A stretch of DNA of 16,410 nt from Actinomycetota bacterium. Lineage in GTDB: Bacteria > Actinomycetota > Thermoleophilia > Gaiellales > Gaiellaceae. The notes beneath the pieces were generated by a model. The model was given only the letters and a program-made list of their open reading frames with translations, had not been told where the DNA came from and did not search any database. The stretch is from positions 1,742 through 18,151 of the forward strand of contig PMXT01000085.1 of NCBI GenBank assembly GCA_003170995.1, in the 5' to 3' direction. Numbering within the stretch: the first letter of the stretch is position 1; the number at the start of each line of letters is the position of its first letter. A program made the position numbers and the translations under genes. Shown here one piece after another: positions 6,136 through 14,174 of this stretch.

Positions 6136-6853
6136 CGATAACCCCCTGACGCCCCGTGTTGCCCTGATCGCGCCGGTGCGAGAAGAAGAGCTCCGGATGG
6201 CAGGACGTACAGATCTCCACCCGCTCTACATGGCTGCACCCGGCGCTCTCGAGCGCCTTCTCGGCGGCCAGCCAGAGGTCGACGTTGCGACCGTGTGCGA
6301 CCTCGCGCCCGAACTGCCGGCGGAAGCGCGCCGCCACCTCTTCCGACACCTCGAAGCAGCAGGGCCCGATCGCCGGACCGAGCGCCGCTCTGATACGGCC
6401 ACGGCCGAGAGCCCGTGCGGCCGATTCGATCACGCCCGCGAGCAAACCGCGCCAGCCGGCATGAACGAGAGCCAGACCCGGCCGTTCGCCGTCCTCGCGC
6501 ACTAGTGCGATCGGAAGACAGTCGGCCGTGACGAGCAGCATCCCCTGCCCGGGCTCCTCGCTCCAGAGGGCGTCGCACTCGGGGAATTCGGCATCCTCGG
6601 AGAGCAGCTCGCTCGGCTCGGCACGTCGTGCCACGGCGCCGTGAAGCTGGCGAGCCATGGTCGCGCGAGCAGGGTCGATCTCCAGCTCGTGACAGAGGCG
6701 CGCCCGGTTCTCGAACACCCTTGCCAGCTCGTCGCCAGTTCGCTTACCGAGGTTGAGCGAGGCGTAGGCTCCCTCGCTGACTCCGCCGAGACGGGTCGAG
6801 AAGGCGACCGTGTACGGGCCCGGCGGTCGCCAGCGATAGAACATTCCCTCCAT
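6122..6853 (-). CDS. pgeF: Peptidoglycan editing factor PgeF (YfiH/YlmD, laccase-domain family)
   Basis: A cytoplasmic enzyme of the DUF152/multicopper-polyphenol-oxidase-like family. In Escherichia coli, PgeF removes mis-incorporated L-serine from UDP-MurNAc-Ser. Homologues also act as purine nucleoside phosphorylase/deaminase. The protein has 243 residues, the normal size. The metal-site triad is present: His71 in RQLHG, Cys112 in TADCLPI and His131 in LVHAGWRG. Other family features are FSTRLGGVSEG near residue 18, LGPAIGPCCFEV (158-169) and the FFSHRRDQGNTGRQ tail. The start codon lies two bases after the upstream tRNA nucleotidyltransferase stop; a second ATG at codon 4 is also possible. 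Overlap with yggS indicates one transcript. Proximity to murA further up the same strand fits a cell-wall precursor role. Confidence 0.92.
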   Translation of the reverse strand: MEGMFYRWRPPGPYTVAFSTRLGGVSEGAYASLNLGKRTGDELARVFENRARLCHELEIDPARATMARQLHGAVARRAEPSELLSEDAEFPECDALWSEEPGQGMLLVTADCLPIALVREDGERPGLALVHAGWRGLLAGVIESAARALGRGRIRAALGPAIGPCCFEVSEEVAARFRRQFGREVAHGRNVDLWLAAEKALESAGCSHVERVEICTSCHPELFFSHRRDQGNTGRQGVIGAIG

Positions 6854-6855
6854 CT

Positions 6856-9417
6856 CTAGGCGCCGTCGGCGATGAGTTCCCTCGCCGCTTCGAGCTCGGT
6901 CTCGCGCCCGGCGAGCGCTCCGTTCAGCTTGCGCCGGCGCAGCTCGGCCAGGATCTCGCCCACTCTCGGCGATTGCTGTAGACCCAACTCAACCAGATCG
7001 CTTCCGTCGATCTCGAGCTCGATCTCACATAGGCGCTCGAAGTACTCCTCGAGGGCCGGTAGATCTCGCATGGCGAGAGCAACTAGTGGCGCGTCTGGAG
7101 CCACCGGCTCGACCAGCGAAACGAGCTCGGCCGGGCTGATCTCCCGTTGCAGACGATCGATCAAGCGCGGCGCGAATACTACCGCGGCCACGATCTTCTC
7201 GATGTCGCGGCGGCGCAGGCGCAGGCGCCCGAGCCAGGAGTAGAGCTCGTACGTCGGCAAGCGGCGGGCAAGCACGGCCAAGCCGGGTCGCCAGCGCGGC
7301 AACTCGGGGGCGTAGCGGTCACGAAGGACGTGAAGGCGCTCGACCAGCGCTGCCGCCTCCTCATCGGCGGCCAGATGCGGATGCACGGCTGCGGCAACAC
7401 CGAGCTCGGCCAGGCGCAGAATCGAGTGTGGTGCGTCCGGCTCGTCGAGGATGGCGATCAACTCGTCGCGCAGGCGTGCCGAGGAGAGATCGTCGAAGAG
7501 CCCCATCTCCACGCAGCTGCGAGCCAGCTGGGCGGCGTGCTCGTCCATGCGAAGGCCGAGCCGGCTCTCGTAGCGAACGGCCCGGAAGATGCGCGTGGGA
7601 TCGTCAACGAAGGAAAGGTTGTGGAGCACACGCAGTCGCCGCTCAGAAATGTCGCGCCGGCCGCCGAAGGGATCGACCAGCCGCCCGAAGTCTTCCGCCT
7701 CGAGCGACACCGCCATCGCGTTGACGGTGAAGTCGCGGCGGAAGAGATCCTCGCGGATGCTGGCGTGCTCGACCGAGGGCAGTGCCGCCGGCGCTTTGTA
7801 GAACTCGGTACGCGTGGTGACCACGTCGACGCGTGCTCCATCGTTGTAGAGGACAACCGCCGTTCCAAACTTCTCGTGCGCGCGGATGCGCCCGCGAAGC
7901 AACCGCGCCAGTTCCCTTGCTAGGCCGATAGCGTCGCCTTCTACGGCGATGTCGATGTCGAAGCCCTTCGTTCCGAGGAGAACGTCGCGCACCGAGCCGC
8001 CCACGAGGTAGATGCCCTCAAAGGCGCCGCCGACCGTCGCTACCGCCTCGCGCAGGGGCGCCAGGGCCTCCAGCTTCTCTAGCTCGTTCTCGAGGTTGGC
8101 CCCACTCGCGCCCGCCGGTTCCTCGCGCAAGCCGAAGGCTGCGAGCAGATCGCCACGAGTAACCACCCCGACGACCTCCCCGTCCTCGATCACGGCGATC
8201 CGCCCGGACGATGAATCGACCAGCATCCGCCGCAATTCGGGAAGCGTGGTGGCAGGTGCACAGACGGCTACCTCGAGTGCCATGATCGCTTTAACCGGCG
8301 CCTGATCGAGGCCGTGCCCAAGTGCCTTGTCCAGATCCTCGCGATTGACGACACCGCGCAGGTGGCCTTCCTCGAGCACGAGGATGCCCGACTGACGGTA
8401 GCGCTGGCAGGTGGCCATAGCCTCGGCAACCTTGGTCTCGGGCTCGACGAAGCGCGGCGGCTTCGACATCACTTCGCTTGCCACGGGCGGCTGCCCAAGT
8501 GCCGAAGCGAGACCCGTCTCGATCGCCTGGCAGGCCCGCTCGAGCGAGAGACGGGTCGAGGCCGAAGCCGCTCCTTGGTGGCCGCCGCCACCGAGCACGG
8601 CGGCCAGCCTGGCGGCATCGAGCTCGGGCACGCGGCTGCGGAGCACGGCGAGGACGCGCCCCTCCATCTCGACCAGGCAGGCGAGCGCGTCACAGTCGGT
8701 CAGATCGACGAGCTTGTGCGCGAGCAGAGCGATGTCTTCGAGATAACGCGGCCAACTGGCGCTTGCGAGGAGGAGCTCGACACCGGCGGCTCGCACGGGC
8801 CGGGCCGAGTCGATCAGCTTGCTCAGAAGCTCTCGCTCCTCCTCCCCGAGGGCGGGACGCAAGAAGTGGCCAAGCTCGTCGACGCGCGCACCGTGACGCA
8901 GGCACCAAGCGATCGCCTCGGCGTCACGCTGCGTGGTCGAGGCGAAAGTGAGCGAGCCGGTGTCCTCGTGGATCCCGAGCGCGAAGGCCGTCGCCTCTAG
9001 CGCACTCACGCCTAGCTCGCGCTCGGCGAGGATCCCGACAAGCGTCGTCGTCAGCGCCCCCTCCTCGGTCAGGTAGAGGTTCTCGGGCTTCACCCACTCC
9101 GGACGGGCGCGCTCGTGGTGATCGAAGACGACCTTCTCGACAGCCGAATCGAGCGCCAGCGACTCCAGCTCGCCGAGGCGCGAAGCATGCACCGTCTCGA
9201 CCGCCACCAGGCGGCGCACTTGTGAGAGATCCAGCGCCCCCGCCTCAACCAGCTCGAGCTCGTCGGCATAGAGACGCACGAACTCGCGCACGTTGCGAGC
9301 CAGGGTCGGCTGCAGGGCCACCACCGAGCCCGGGTAGAGACGCCGCGCGGCCAGCGTCGAGGCGAGCGCATCGAAGTCGGTGTTGGCGTGCGTGGCGATG
9401 ATCGTCTCGGCGCGCAT
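6856..9417 (-). CDS. cca: DHH-CBS-CBS-tRNA nucleotidyltransferase fusion (CCA-adding/poly(A) polymerase type)
   Basis: An 853-residue multidomain protein. The N-terminal DHH phosphoesterase domain has motif I HANTDFDA (His10, Asp14, Asp16), the DHH motif around 99-101 and GIHEDTG (148-154). A DHHA1 module ends at GGGGHQGAAS (276-285). Two CBS domains follow at about 315-370 and 378-430 and probably bind adenine nucleotides. The class II nucleotidyltransferase head starts at about 465 with YLVGGSVRDVLLG and catalytic Asp487/Asp489 (DIDIAVEGD). It also has RRDFTVNAM (560-568) and DDPTRIFRAVRYESRLG (605-621); the rest is the helical tRNA-binding body. It should add or repair the tRNA 3' CCA end, or add A only. 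The DHH half may trim RNA or cleave small nucleotides. The same fusion is known from Aquifex and some other bacteria. The start is followed without alternatives by the DHH domain. Confidence 0.9.
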   Translation of the reverse strand: MRAETIIATHANTDFDALASTLAARRLYPGSVVALQPTLARNVREFVRLYADELELVEAGALDLSQVRRLVAVETVHASRLGELESLALDSAVEKVVFDHHERARPEWVKPENLYLTEEGALTTTLVGILAERELGVSALEATAFALGIHEDTGSLTFASTTQRDAEAIAWCLRHGARVDELGHFLRPALGEEERELLSKLIDSARPVRAAGVELLLASASWPRYLEDIALLAHKLVDLTDCDALACLVEMEGRVLAVLRSRVPELDAARLAAVLGGGGHQGAASASTRLSLERACQAIETGLASALGQPPVASEVMSKPPRFVEPETKVAEAMATCQRYRQSGILVLEEGHLRGVVNREDLDKALGHGLDQAPVKAIMALEVAVCAPATTLPELRRMLVDSSSGRIAVIEDGEVVGVVTRGDLLAAFGLREEPAGASGANLENELEKLEALAPLREAVATVGGAFEGIYLVGGSVRDVLLGTKGFDIDIAVEGDAIGLARELARLLRGRIRAHEKFGTAVVLYNDGARVDVVTTRTEFYKAPAALPSVEHASIREDLFRRDFTVNAMAVSLEAEDFGRLVDPFGGRRDISERRLRVLHNLSFVDDPTRIFRAVRYESRLGLRMDEHAAQLARSCVEMGLFDDLSSARLRDELIAILDEPDAPHSILRLAELGVAAAVHPHLAADEEAAALVERLHVLRDRYAPELPRWRPGLAVLARRLPTYELYSWLGRLRLRRRDIEKIVAAVVFAPRLIDRLQREISPAELVSLVEPVAPDAPLVALAMRDLPALEEYFERLCEIELEIDGSDLVELGLQQSPRVGEILAELRRRKLNGALAGRETELEAARELIADGA

Positions 9418-9455
9418 ACCTTCATTGTGACCGCGAGACGGCCCGAAGGAAGCGT

Positions 9456-10682
9456 TCAGGCGCGATCGCCCGAGCGAACGAGGGTAAGCGCCGCGAGCGA
9501 GACGAGCATCCAGAAGGCCAGATAGGCGAAGGCCGCGCTCGGCGAGACGAGTGTCCAGAGCCCGCCCGCCACGGCGCTGGCGGCGAAGTTGCCGAAGCTC
9601 TGCACGGCGGCCAGCAGGCCGAAGGCCGAGCCGACCACCTCGCTCGGAGCGAGTCCGGCGACAGCCGCGCTCTCGGCGGTCTCGGCAAAGCCGATCCCGA
9701 TTCCCGCGAAGGCGAAGAAGACCGCGATCAGGACTATCGAGGAACTGCTCAGCGCAAGCCCCGCGTAGCCGACGGCGAAGGCCGCCGCTCCCAACCCGAA
9801 CACGAGCATCATGCCGCGGCGATCGCCGAGACGCCCACCGATAAAGCTGGCCACGACGGCCGCCAGGTTGTAGCCGGCATAGAGACCAAGCGCGAGATCG
9901 ACCGCCGTCGTGTGACTGCGCCCGGGTTGGAGCAGACCGGTTGCTCGCAGGATGAGCAGGGTCGCCGCCGCGTTCCCGATCTCGAAGGCCGAGATGGCCA
10001 GGAAGAGCCGGCCCAGGCCACCGCGCAAAACGGGGCGCACCTGAAGACGAAGTGCCCTGCGCTCGCCGCGCTGCGGCCTCGGGATGGCGCGGATCCCGAT
10101 CACGATCGCTAGAGCGGCAAGGAGTCCGGGAACGACGCTGACGAGGATTGCCGTGCGAATGCCGACCCAGGCAACGAGCCCGATCGCCAGGAGCGGCCCG
10201 CCGATCGCACCCAAGTTGTCCATTGCCCGCTCGTAACCGAAAGCGCGTCCGTAAGTTCCCTCCGAGACGGCCTCGGCCAGGAGCGCGCTACGCGAAGGAG
10301 CGCGCAAGCCACGCGCGATCCAGCCGGCTATTCGTAGTGCGCCCGCCTGCCAAACGGCGCTGGCGGCGCCGATCGCAGCGGTGAGAACGGCCGTGACCGT
10401 ATAGCCACCGACAGCCGTCTTGCGCCGCCGCGCCGGGTCGTCGGCGATGGCGCCGCCTACGAGGCGCGATACCCCGCCAAGCCCGTCGGCAAAGCCCTCG
10501 ATCAGGCCGAGCGCCGCGGCCGGTGCACCAAGCGTTGTCGTCAGGAAGCTCGGCAGGAGCGAGGTCGGTATCTCATAGCCGAGGTCGGCAAAGAAGCTGG
10601 CGCCACCGATCGCCGCGACGCTCCTGGTGAACCAGCGCTCTTCTTCGCGCGGGCTGAGCTGCAGGGCGTTCTCGTCGCTCAT
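9456..10682 (-). CDS. MFS transporter
   Basis: A 408-residue major facilitator superfamily permease with about twelve hydrophobic helices. The N-terminal half contains FFADLGYEIPTSLLPSFL (30-47) and the loop 2-3 motif DDPARRRKTAVGGY. It also has the ARGLRAPSRSALLAEAV segment and YGRAFGYERAMDNLGAIGGP (143-162). The second half has the equivalent motif GGRLGDRRG. This pattern resembles a group of uncharacterised actinobacterial MFS proteins annotated as drug or sugar exporters; the substrate cannot be predicted. There is no strong ribosome binding site. It lies 18 bp after ridA and 38 bp before the tRNA nucleotidyltransferase gene, so it is likely part of one transcript. Overall length and helix count look normal. 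Confidence 0.88.
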   Translation of the reverse strand: MSDENALQLSPREEERWFTRSVAAIGGASFFADLGYEIPTSLLPSFLTTTLGAPAAALGLIEGFADGLGGVSRLVGGAIADDPARRRKTAVGGYTVTAVLTAAIGAASAVWQAGALRIAGWIARGLRAPSRSALLAEAVSEGTYGRAFGYERAMDNLGAIGGPLLAIGLVAWVGIRTAILVSVVPGLLAALAIVIGIRAIPRPQRGERRALRLQVRPVLRGGLGRLFLAISAFEIGNAAATLLILRATGLLQPGRSHTTAVDLALGLYAGYNLAAVVASFIGGRLGDRRGMMLVFGLGAAAFAVGYAGLALSSSSIVLIAVFFAFAGIGIGFAETAESAAVAGLAPSEVVGSAFGLLAAVQSFGNFAASAVAGGLWTLVSPSAAFAYLAFWMLVSLAALTLVRSGDRA

Positions 10683-10700
10683 TCGCCTGAAGGGCCGACC

Positions 10701-11093
10701 TTATCTGGCCAGAGCAACCGCGTCGATCTCGACCAGTGCGCCGGAGGGAAGCGCCGCCACCTGCACGGTCGCGCGCGCCGGCGGAGCGCTACCGACGTAC
10801 TCCGAATAGGCGTTGTTCATCGCTGTGAAGTCCGCCAGGTCGGCCAGGAAGACGGTCGTCTTGAGCAGGCTACCCAACCCGCTTCCAGCCTCCTCCAGGA
10901 TCGCCTTGATGTTCTCGAACACCTGGCGGGTTTGTGCCTCGATGCTCTTGCCCTCGAGCGTGGTCTCGCCGGGAGCGAGTCCGAGTTGGCCGGAGATGAA
11001 GACGAGACCGCCGGCAGAGATCGCCTGGTTGTAGGGCGCCCCTTGGAAGGGCGCGGGCGCGGCCTCGGTACGGACAACCTGCTTCCCTTTCAC
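10701..11093 (-). CDS. ridA: RidA family reactive-intermediate deaminase
   Basis: A small cytoplasmic enzyme, trimeric in known members, that hydrolyses 2-aminoacrylate and other enamine/imine by-products of PLP enzymes. The protein has 130 residues, the family norm. Visible signatures are PYNQAISAGGLVFISGQL (20-37), the NIKAILEEAGSGL helix (61-73), and ARATVQVAALPSGALVEIDA (106-125) with the active-site Arg107 and Glu122. Tyr21 of the pocket is present, so it should be an active imine deaminase. It starts with GTG, overlapping the stop of the HisB-like gene as GTGA, with a GGGAGAGGA element just upstream; this implies translational coupling. Its neighbours suggest no single pathway, although the aminotransferase at the right edge and YggS also concern PLP chemistry. 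Confidence 0.93.
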   Translation of the reverse strand: MKGKQVVRTEAAPAPFQGAPYNQAISAGGLVFISGQLGLAPGETTLEGKSIEAQTRQVFENIKAILEEAGSGLGSLLKTTVFLADLADFTAMNNAYSEYVGSAPPARATVQVAALPSGALVEIDAVALAR

Positions 11094-11623
11094 GTCCTCT
11101 CCCCCCTCACACTGCAGGCAGTCTCGAGCGCCACTCCGAGTGCCTTGAAGATGGCATCGAGCACGTGCTGCGTATCGCTGCCCTCGACGAGACGAACATG
11201 AAGCACGATCCCAGTGGCCAGCGCCAGCTCGCGCAGAAAGCGAACGGCCATGTCGCCGGCGAGCCCGCCTATATGGGCGTCCGAGAGATCGAAGTTGGAG
11301 AGCAGGCGGGGGTCGTCGCTCAGGTCGAGAGCAACGTGTGCGAGCGCCTCGGCCGAGGGTATGTAGCCGGCGCCGTGGCCGAGCGCGTCTTCGGCCCGCA
11401 GTAGCTTGGCCAGCGCCGCCCCGAGAGCGCGCCCGGAAGAGACAACCTGCGCCTCGGCCGAATCGGAAGCGATCGCGAGCGTGAGATCGAAATGCCCGTA
11501 GCGAGCTACCTGCTCGAGCAGGCCGTCGAGCACCGGGAGACCCGTCTCGACGTGAGCGTTTCCCGCGCCGGATGGCACCAGGCGAACGGTACTGCGAGTC
11601 GCGGCGGTCTCATCCGAGGCCAT
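11090..11623 (-). CDS. HisB-fold protein with degenerate metal site (probable pseudoenzyme)
   Basis: A 177-residue homologue of imidazoleglycerol-phosphate dehydratase (usual length about 195). Shared landmarks are TGLPVLDGLLEQVARYGHFDL (from residue 27), AEALAHVALDLS (91-102), ATGIVLHVRLVEG (136-148) and DAIFKALGVALETA (156-169). The manganese ligands are mostly lost. The DHM histidine is Gly34. The HHxxED motif has become QVVSSGRALG, with no ligand. In the second HHxxE motif only His153 remains, in TQHVLD. His142 is retained. Asp in PMDEALA is Ala. With six of the eight usual ligands absent or changed, dehydratase activity is very unlikely. The reading frame is clean and translation is coupled to ridA, so the gene is probably functional, perhaps structural or regulatory. 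A true HisB is presumably encoded elsewhere. It follows murA by 94 bp. Confidence 0.75.
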   Translation of the reverse strand: MASDETAATRSTVRLVPSGAGNAHVETGLPVLDGLLEQVARYGHFDLTLAIASDSAEAQVVSSGRALGAALAKLLRAEDALGHGAGYIPSAEALAHVALDLSDDPRLLSNFDLSDAHIGGLAGDMAVRFLRELALATGIVLHVRLVEGSDTQHVLDAIFKALGVALETACSVRGERT

Positions 11624-11717
11624 AACGGCACCCTAGCGGAGAACTCGAATCGAAACGAAGCACTCCATCGCTCGGCCGTGTTCGGCGGTGCGACGGGTCG
11701 TCATTCCGCTTCGAGCT

Positions 11718-13031
11718 CTAGCTGGAGATTCGCTCGATGCAAGCCCCGAGCGAGCGCAGGCGCTCGTCGATGCGCTCGTAGCCTCGGTCGATCTGACCGA
11801 TGTTCCCGATCGTCGAGACACCGTCGGCGCAGAGGCTTGCGATCAGCATCGCCATGCCGGCGCGAATGTCCGGGCTCTCCATGCGGTCGCCGACGAGCGG
11901 GGCGGGCCCGGTCACGACTGCTCTGTGCGGATCGCAGAGGATGATTCGAGCGCCCATCCCGACCAGCTTGTCGACGAAGAAGAGCCTGCTCTCGAACATC
12001 TTCTCGAAGATCAGCACGGTACCCCGCGCCTGCGTGGCTACGACCAACGCGATCGAGGTCAGGTCTGCGGGGAACTGTGGCCAGGGCCCATCCTCGATCT
12101 TGGGAATCGCTCCGCCCAAATCGTCCTGAATCACGAGCTCCTGCCCATCGGGCACTCGCACGCTGCAGTCGTCCGCTTCGATCCGCACGCCCAACCGCTG
12201 CAGGTGGGGCAGAATCGGGCGTAGATCTTCGCCGCTGCAGCCCTCGATGGTCAGCTCGCCACGAGTGACCGCGCCCAGCCCGATGAAGCTGGCGATCTCG
12301 ATGTGGTCGGACGAGATGCGGTGCTCGCCACCCGAGAGCTCCGGTACGCCGCGGATGCGCAGGAGATTGGAGCCAAGGCCCTCGATCTCGGCTCCGAGCG
12401 AGACGAGGAATCGGCACAGGTCCTGAACGTGCGGCTCGCCGGCCGCGTTGCCGATGACCGTCTCGCCTTCGGCCAGCACGGCCGCCATGATCACATTCTC
12501 GGTTCCCATTACGCTCGGCTCGTCGAGGAAGAGATGGCAGCCGCGCAGCTTGCGAACGCTCATTGCGTAATCGCTCCCAACCTCGATTTGAACGCCGAGA
12601 TCGGCAAAGGCCTTGACGTGCGTGTCGAGCCGGCGGCGACCGATCACGTCACCGCCTGGAGGCGGGATCTTGACCGCACCGGAACGAGCGAGGAGCGGCC
12701 CGGCGAGCAGGAAGGAAGCGCGGATGCGGCGGCAGAGCTCGGAGTCGAGATCGGTGTTGGTGATCTCGCTGGCCTCGATACGTACCTCGTTCGGGCCGGT
12801 CCACTCGATATTGACGCCGGCATGCGCGATCAGCCCGATCATTGACTCGACGTCGAGAATGCGCGGCACGTTGCGCAGCGTTACGGGCTCGGAGGTGAGC
12901 AGGGAGGCGGCCAGGATGGGCAGGGCGGCGTTCTTGTTCCCGGACGCGTGGACGGTGCCGGAAAGGGAGTGTCCGCCTTCGATGACGAAGGACTCGCGGT
13001 GTAGAGCTTCGGCGACTGCAGCGTCGGTCAT
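11718..13031 (-). CDS. murA: UDP-N-acetylglucosamine 1-carboxyvinyltransferase, Asp-type active site
   Basis: Transfers enolpyruvate from phosphoenolpyruvate to UDP-GlcNAc, the first committed step of peptidoglycan synthesis, in the cytoplasm. The protein has 437 residues from the chosen start. The UDP-GlcNAc/PEP site includes Lys33-Asn34 in SGNKNAALP, Arg104 in RRIRAS, Asp323 in FPADL and Arg390 in DIRAGMA; the C-terminal [16 protein letters not shown] is typical. The catalytic loop, usually PGGCxIGxRP, reads [10 protein letters not shown]: Asp128 replaces the fosfomycin-reactive Cys115 of Escherichia coli, and the following Pro is Arg. The start at 13031 ([10 protein letters not shown]) is chosen by family length. 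Upstream in-frame starts at 13067, 13130 and GTG 13169 would add 12-46 unconserved residues, and no candidate has a clear Shine-Dalgarno. Likely first gene of a transcript running through yggS. Confidence 0.9.
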   Translation of the reverse strand: MTDAAVAEALHRESFVIEGGHSLSGTVHASGNKNAALPILAASLLTSEPVTLRNVPRILDVESMIGLIAHAGVNIEWTGPNEVRIEASEITNTDLDSELCRRIRASFLLAGPLLARSGAVKIPPPGGDVIGRRRLDTHVKAFADLGVQIEVGSDYAMSVRKLRGCHLFLDEPSVMGTENVIMAAVLAEGETVIGNAAGEPHVQDLCRFLVSLGAEIEGLGSNLLRIRGVPELSGGEHRISSDHIEIASFIGLGAVTRGELTIEGCSGEDLRPILPHLQRLGVRIEADDCSVRVPDGQELVIQDDLGGAIPKIEDGPWPQFPADLTSIALVVATQARGTVLIFEKMFESRLFFVDKLVGMGARIILCDPHRAVVTGPAPLVGDRMESPDIRAGMAMLIASLCADGVSTIGNIGQIDRGYERIDERLRSLGACIERISS

Positions 13032-13283
13032 GATCTCGGAGCTCGCCGCTTGGGCGAGCGCGGTCATCGTAGCGGCCGGGTCAGCTGGAGGTGTGACCGT
13101 TCGGCGCACCCGTGTCTGGTACCGCGACATGGCCGCGTTGGATTGGTTCGCCCGACCGATACTGGGCACCGAGCCTGTTCGTACACACTTCGCCGAGTCG
13201 GTACCGAGACATGCTCCAGCGGGACGATCACGGCGGGCACCTCGACATAGCCCGGCTCAACAGGGCGAGCGAGCGAACGCGTT

Positions 13284-13874
13284 ATGCTGGCGTCGATGAC
13301 GATCACACGCGAGCAAGCCTGGGTGACGCTGACCGAGTACACGAAGAGCGAGGCGCTACGACGCCACGCGCTCGCGGTCGAGGCGGCAGTCAGGGCCTAC
13401 GCAGAAAAGTTCAGCGAGGACGAGGAGCTGTGGGGTATCGCCGGGCTCCTGCACGACTTCGACTACGAGATCCACCCCACACTCGACGAGCACCCGCAGG
13501 CCGGCGCCCCGATCCTGCGTGAGCAGGGCTATCCCGAGGAGATCGTGCTGGCCATCCTCTCCCACGCCAGCCACACCGGCGTCCCGCGCGAGACGCCGCT
13601 GCAGAAGACGATCTTCGCCTGTGACGAGCTGGCCGGTTTCGTGCACGCCTGCGGGCTGGTGCGCCCGGACGGAATCGACACGCTCGCGCCCAAGTCGGTG
13701 CGCAAGAAGCTGAAGCAGCCCTCATTCGCCGCCAGAGTCAATCGCGACGAGGTCTACCAGGGCGCCCAGGAGCTGGGTGTCGATCTGGACGAGCACATCG
13801 CCTTCGTGATCGCAGCGCTCAGGCCTATCGCCGCTGAGCTCGGGCTCCGGACGGGCGCCGACGCGAACTCGTAG
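13284..13874 (+). CDS. HD-domain metal-dependent hydrolase
   Basis: A 196-residue HD/HDIG-type phosphohydrolase-like protein. The metal-binding residues visible are His28 in RRHALAVEA, His57-Asp58 in GLLHDFDYE, His70 in DEHPQAGAPIL, the SHASH cluster (93-97) and Asp114 in FACDELAGF. Related small HD proteins are annotated as hydrolases or phosphohydrolases with unknown substrate. The start may be ATG 13284 or ATG 13296 (MTITREQAW); the second fits the family better, and neither has a clear ribosome binding site. It is divergent from murA. Its 3' end (13771-13874) lies inside a 117-bp direct repeat whose other copy, at 15488-15604, ends the gap before the aminotransferase. The stop here is four codons earlier than in the other copy (ANS-stop versus ANPKFLV-stop). 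Confidence 0.82.
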   Translation: MLASMTITREQAWVTLTEYTKSEALRRHALAVEAAVRAYAEKFSEDEELWGIAGLLHDFDYEIHPTLDEHPQAGAPILREQGYPEEIVLAILSHASHTGVPRETPLQKTIFACDELAGFVHACGLVRPDGIDTLAPKSVRKKLKQPSFAARVNRDEVYQGAQELGVDLDEHIAFVIAALRPIAAELGLRTGADANS

Positions 13875-13887
13875 TTCCTGATCTAGG
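13771..13887 (+). repeat. Direct repeat copy A (3' end of HD gene)
   Basis: These 117 bp align without gaps to 15488-15604 with 12 mismatches (about 90% identity), offset 1717 bp. The copy spans the last 33 codons and stop of the HD gene plus 13 following bases. Similarity stops sharply at both ends. Confidence 0.95.
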
Positions 13888-13938
13888 GAACACTCCGCTT
13901 GTCTTCGGAACTCGATCTACCGACAGACCGAAGCCGAA

Positions 13939-13956
13939 CTCTCATCAACCTCTCAT
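13939..13956 (+). promoter_or_regulatory. Tandem CTCTCAT repeat with 11-bp period, candidate response-regulator site
   Basis: CTCTCAT occurs at 13939-13945 and again at 13950-13956, spaced exactly one helical turn. This is the arrangement bound by OmpR/PhoB-type regulators, and each half differs from the Escherichia coli Pho half-site CTGTCAT by one base. It lies about 220 bp upstream of the RCC1 gene start. A weak TAGGCT -10-like hexamer lies at 13978-13983. Confidence 0.35.
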
Positions 13957-13973
13957 GTTGCTTCTTTCGGGGG

Positions 13974-13992
13974 CTAGTAGGCTCCTTACTAG
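13974..13992. repeat. Hairpin/palindrome CTAGTA...TACTAG
   Basis: Perfect 6-bp arms (13974-13979 and 13987-13992) can extend by a G-T and a G-C pair, giving an 8-bp RNA stem with a CTC loop. No T tract follows, so it is not a clear terminator. It may be an operator or a leader hairpin for the downstream gene. Confidence 0.4.
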
Positions 13993-14174
13993 ACGGTCGC
14001 TCTGCTTCAACCGCTTCATAGACACGATTGAGCGGTAACAACGGTTGGGTGGACGGATGATCAACTCGGGACGGTTACCGATACTCAGCTTCGCCCCTAC
14101 GGCCTCCCGGCCTCCGCTAGAAGGAATGATCTGTGATCTCAGACAGGTTCCGCGATCTCGGGAGGTCAGAGGCG

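Larger units (their letters stand above)
13875..14174. other. 300-bp leader of the RCC1-repeat gene
   Basis: This is noncoding as far as I can see. It holds the last bases of repeat copy A, an inverted repeat CTTCGG/CCGAAG (13903-13908 with 13928-13933), a tandem CTCTCAT pair, and a hairpin at 13974-13992. At its right end is the ribosome binding site GGGAGG, nine bases before the RCC1 gene start at 14175. A GTG-initiated in-frame extension from 14133 exists, but it would place 14 polar residues ahead of the signal peptide and is unlikely. Confidence 0.5.

Noticed and set aside
11090..11623. Calling this gene a normal hisB
   Set aside because: Most manganese ligands of the dehydratase are absent and no other his gene is nearby.
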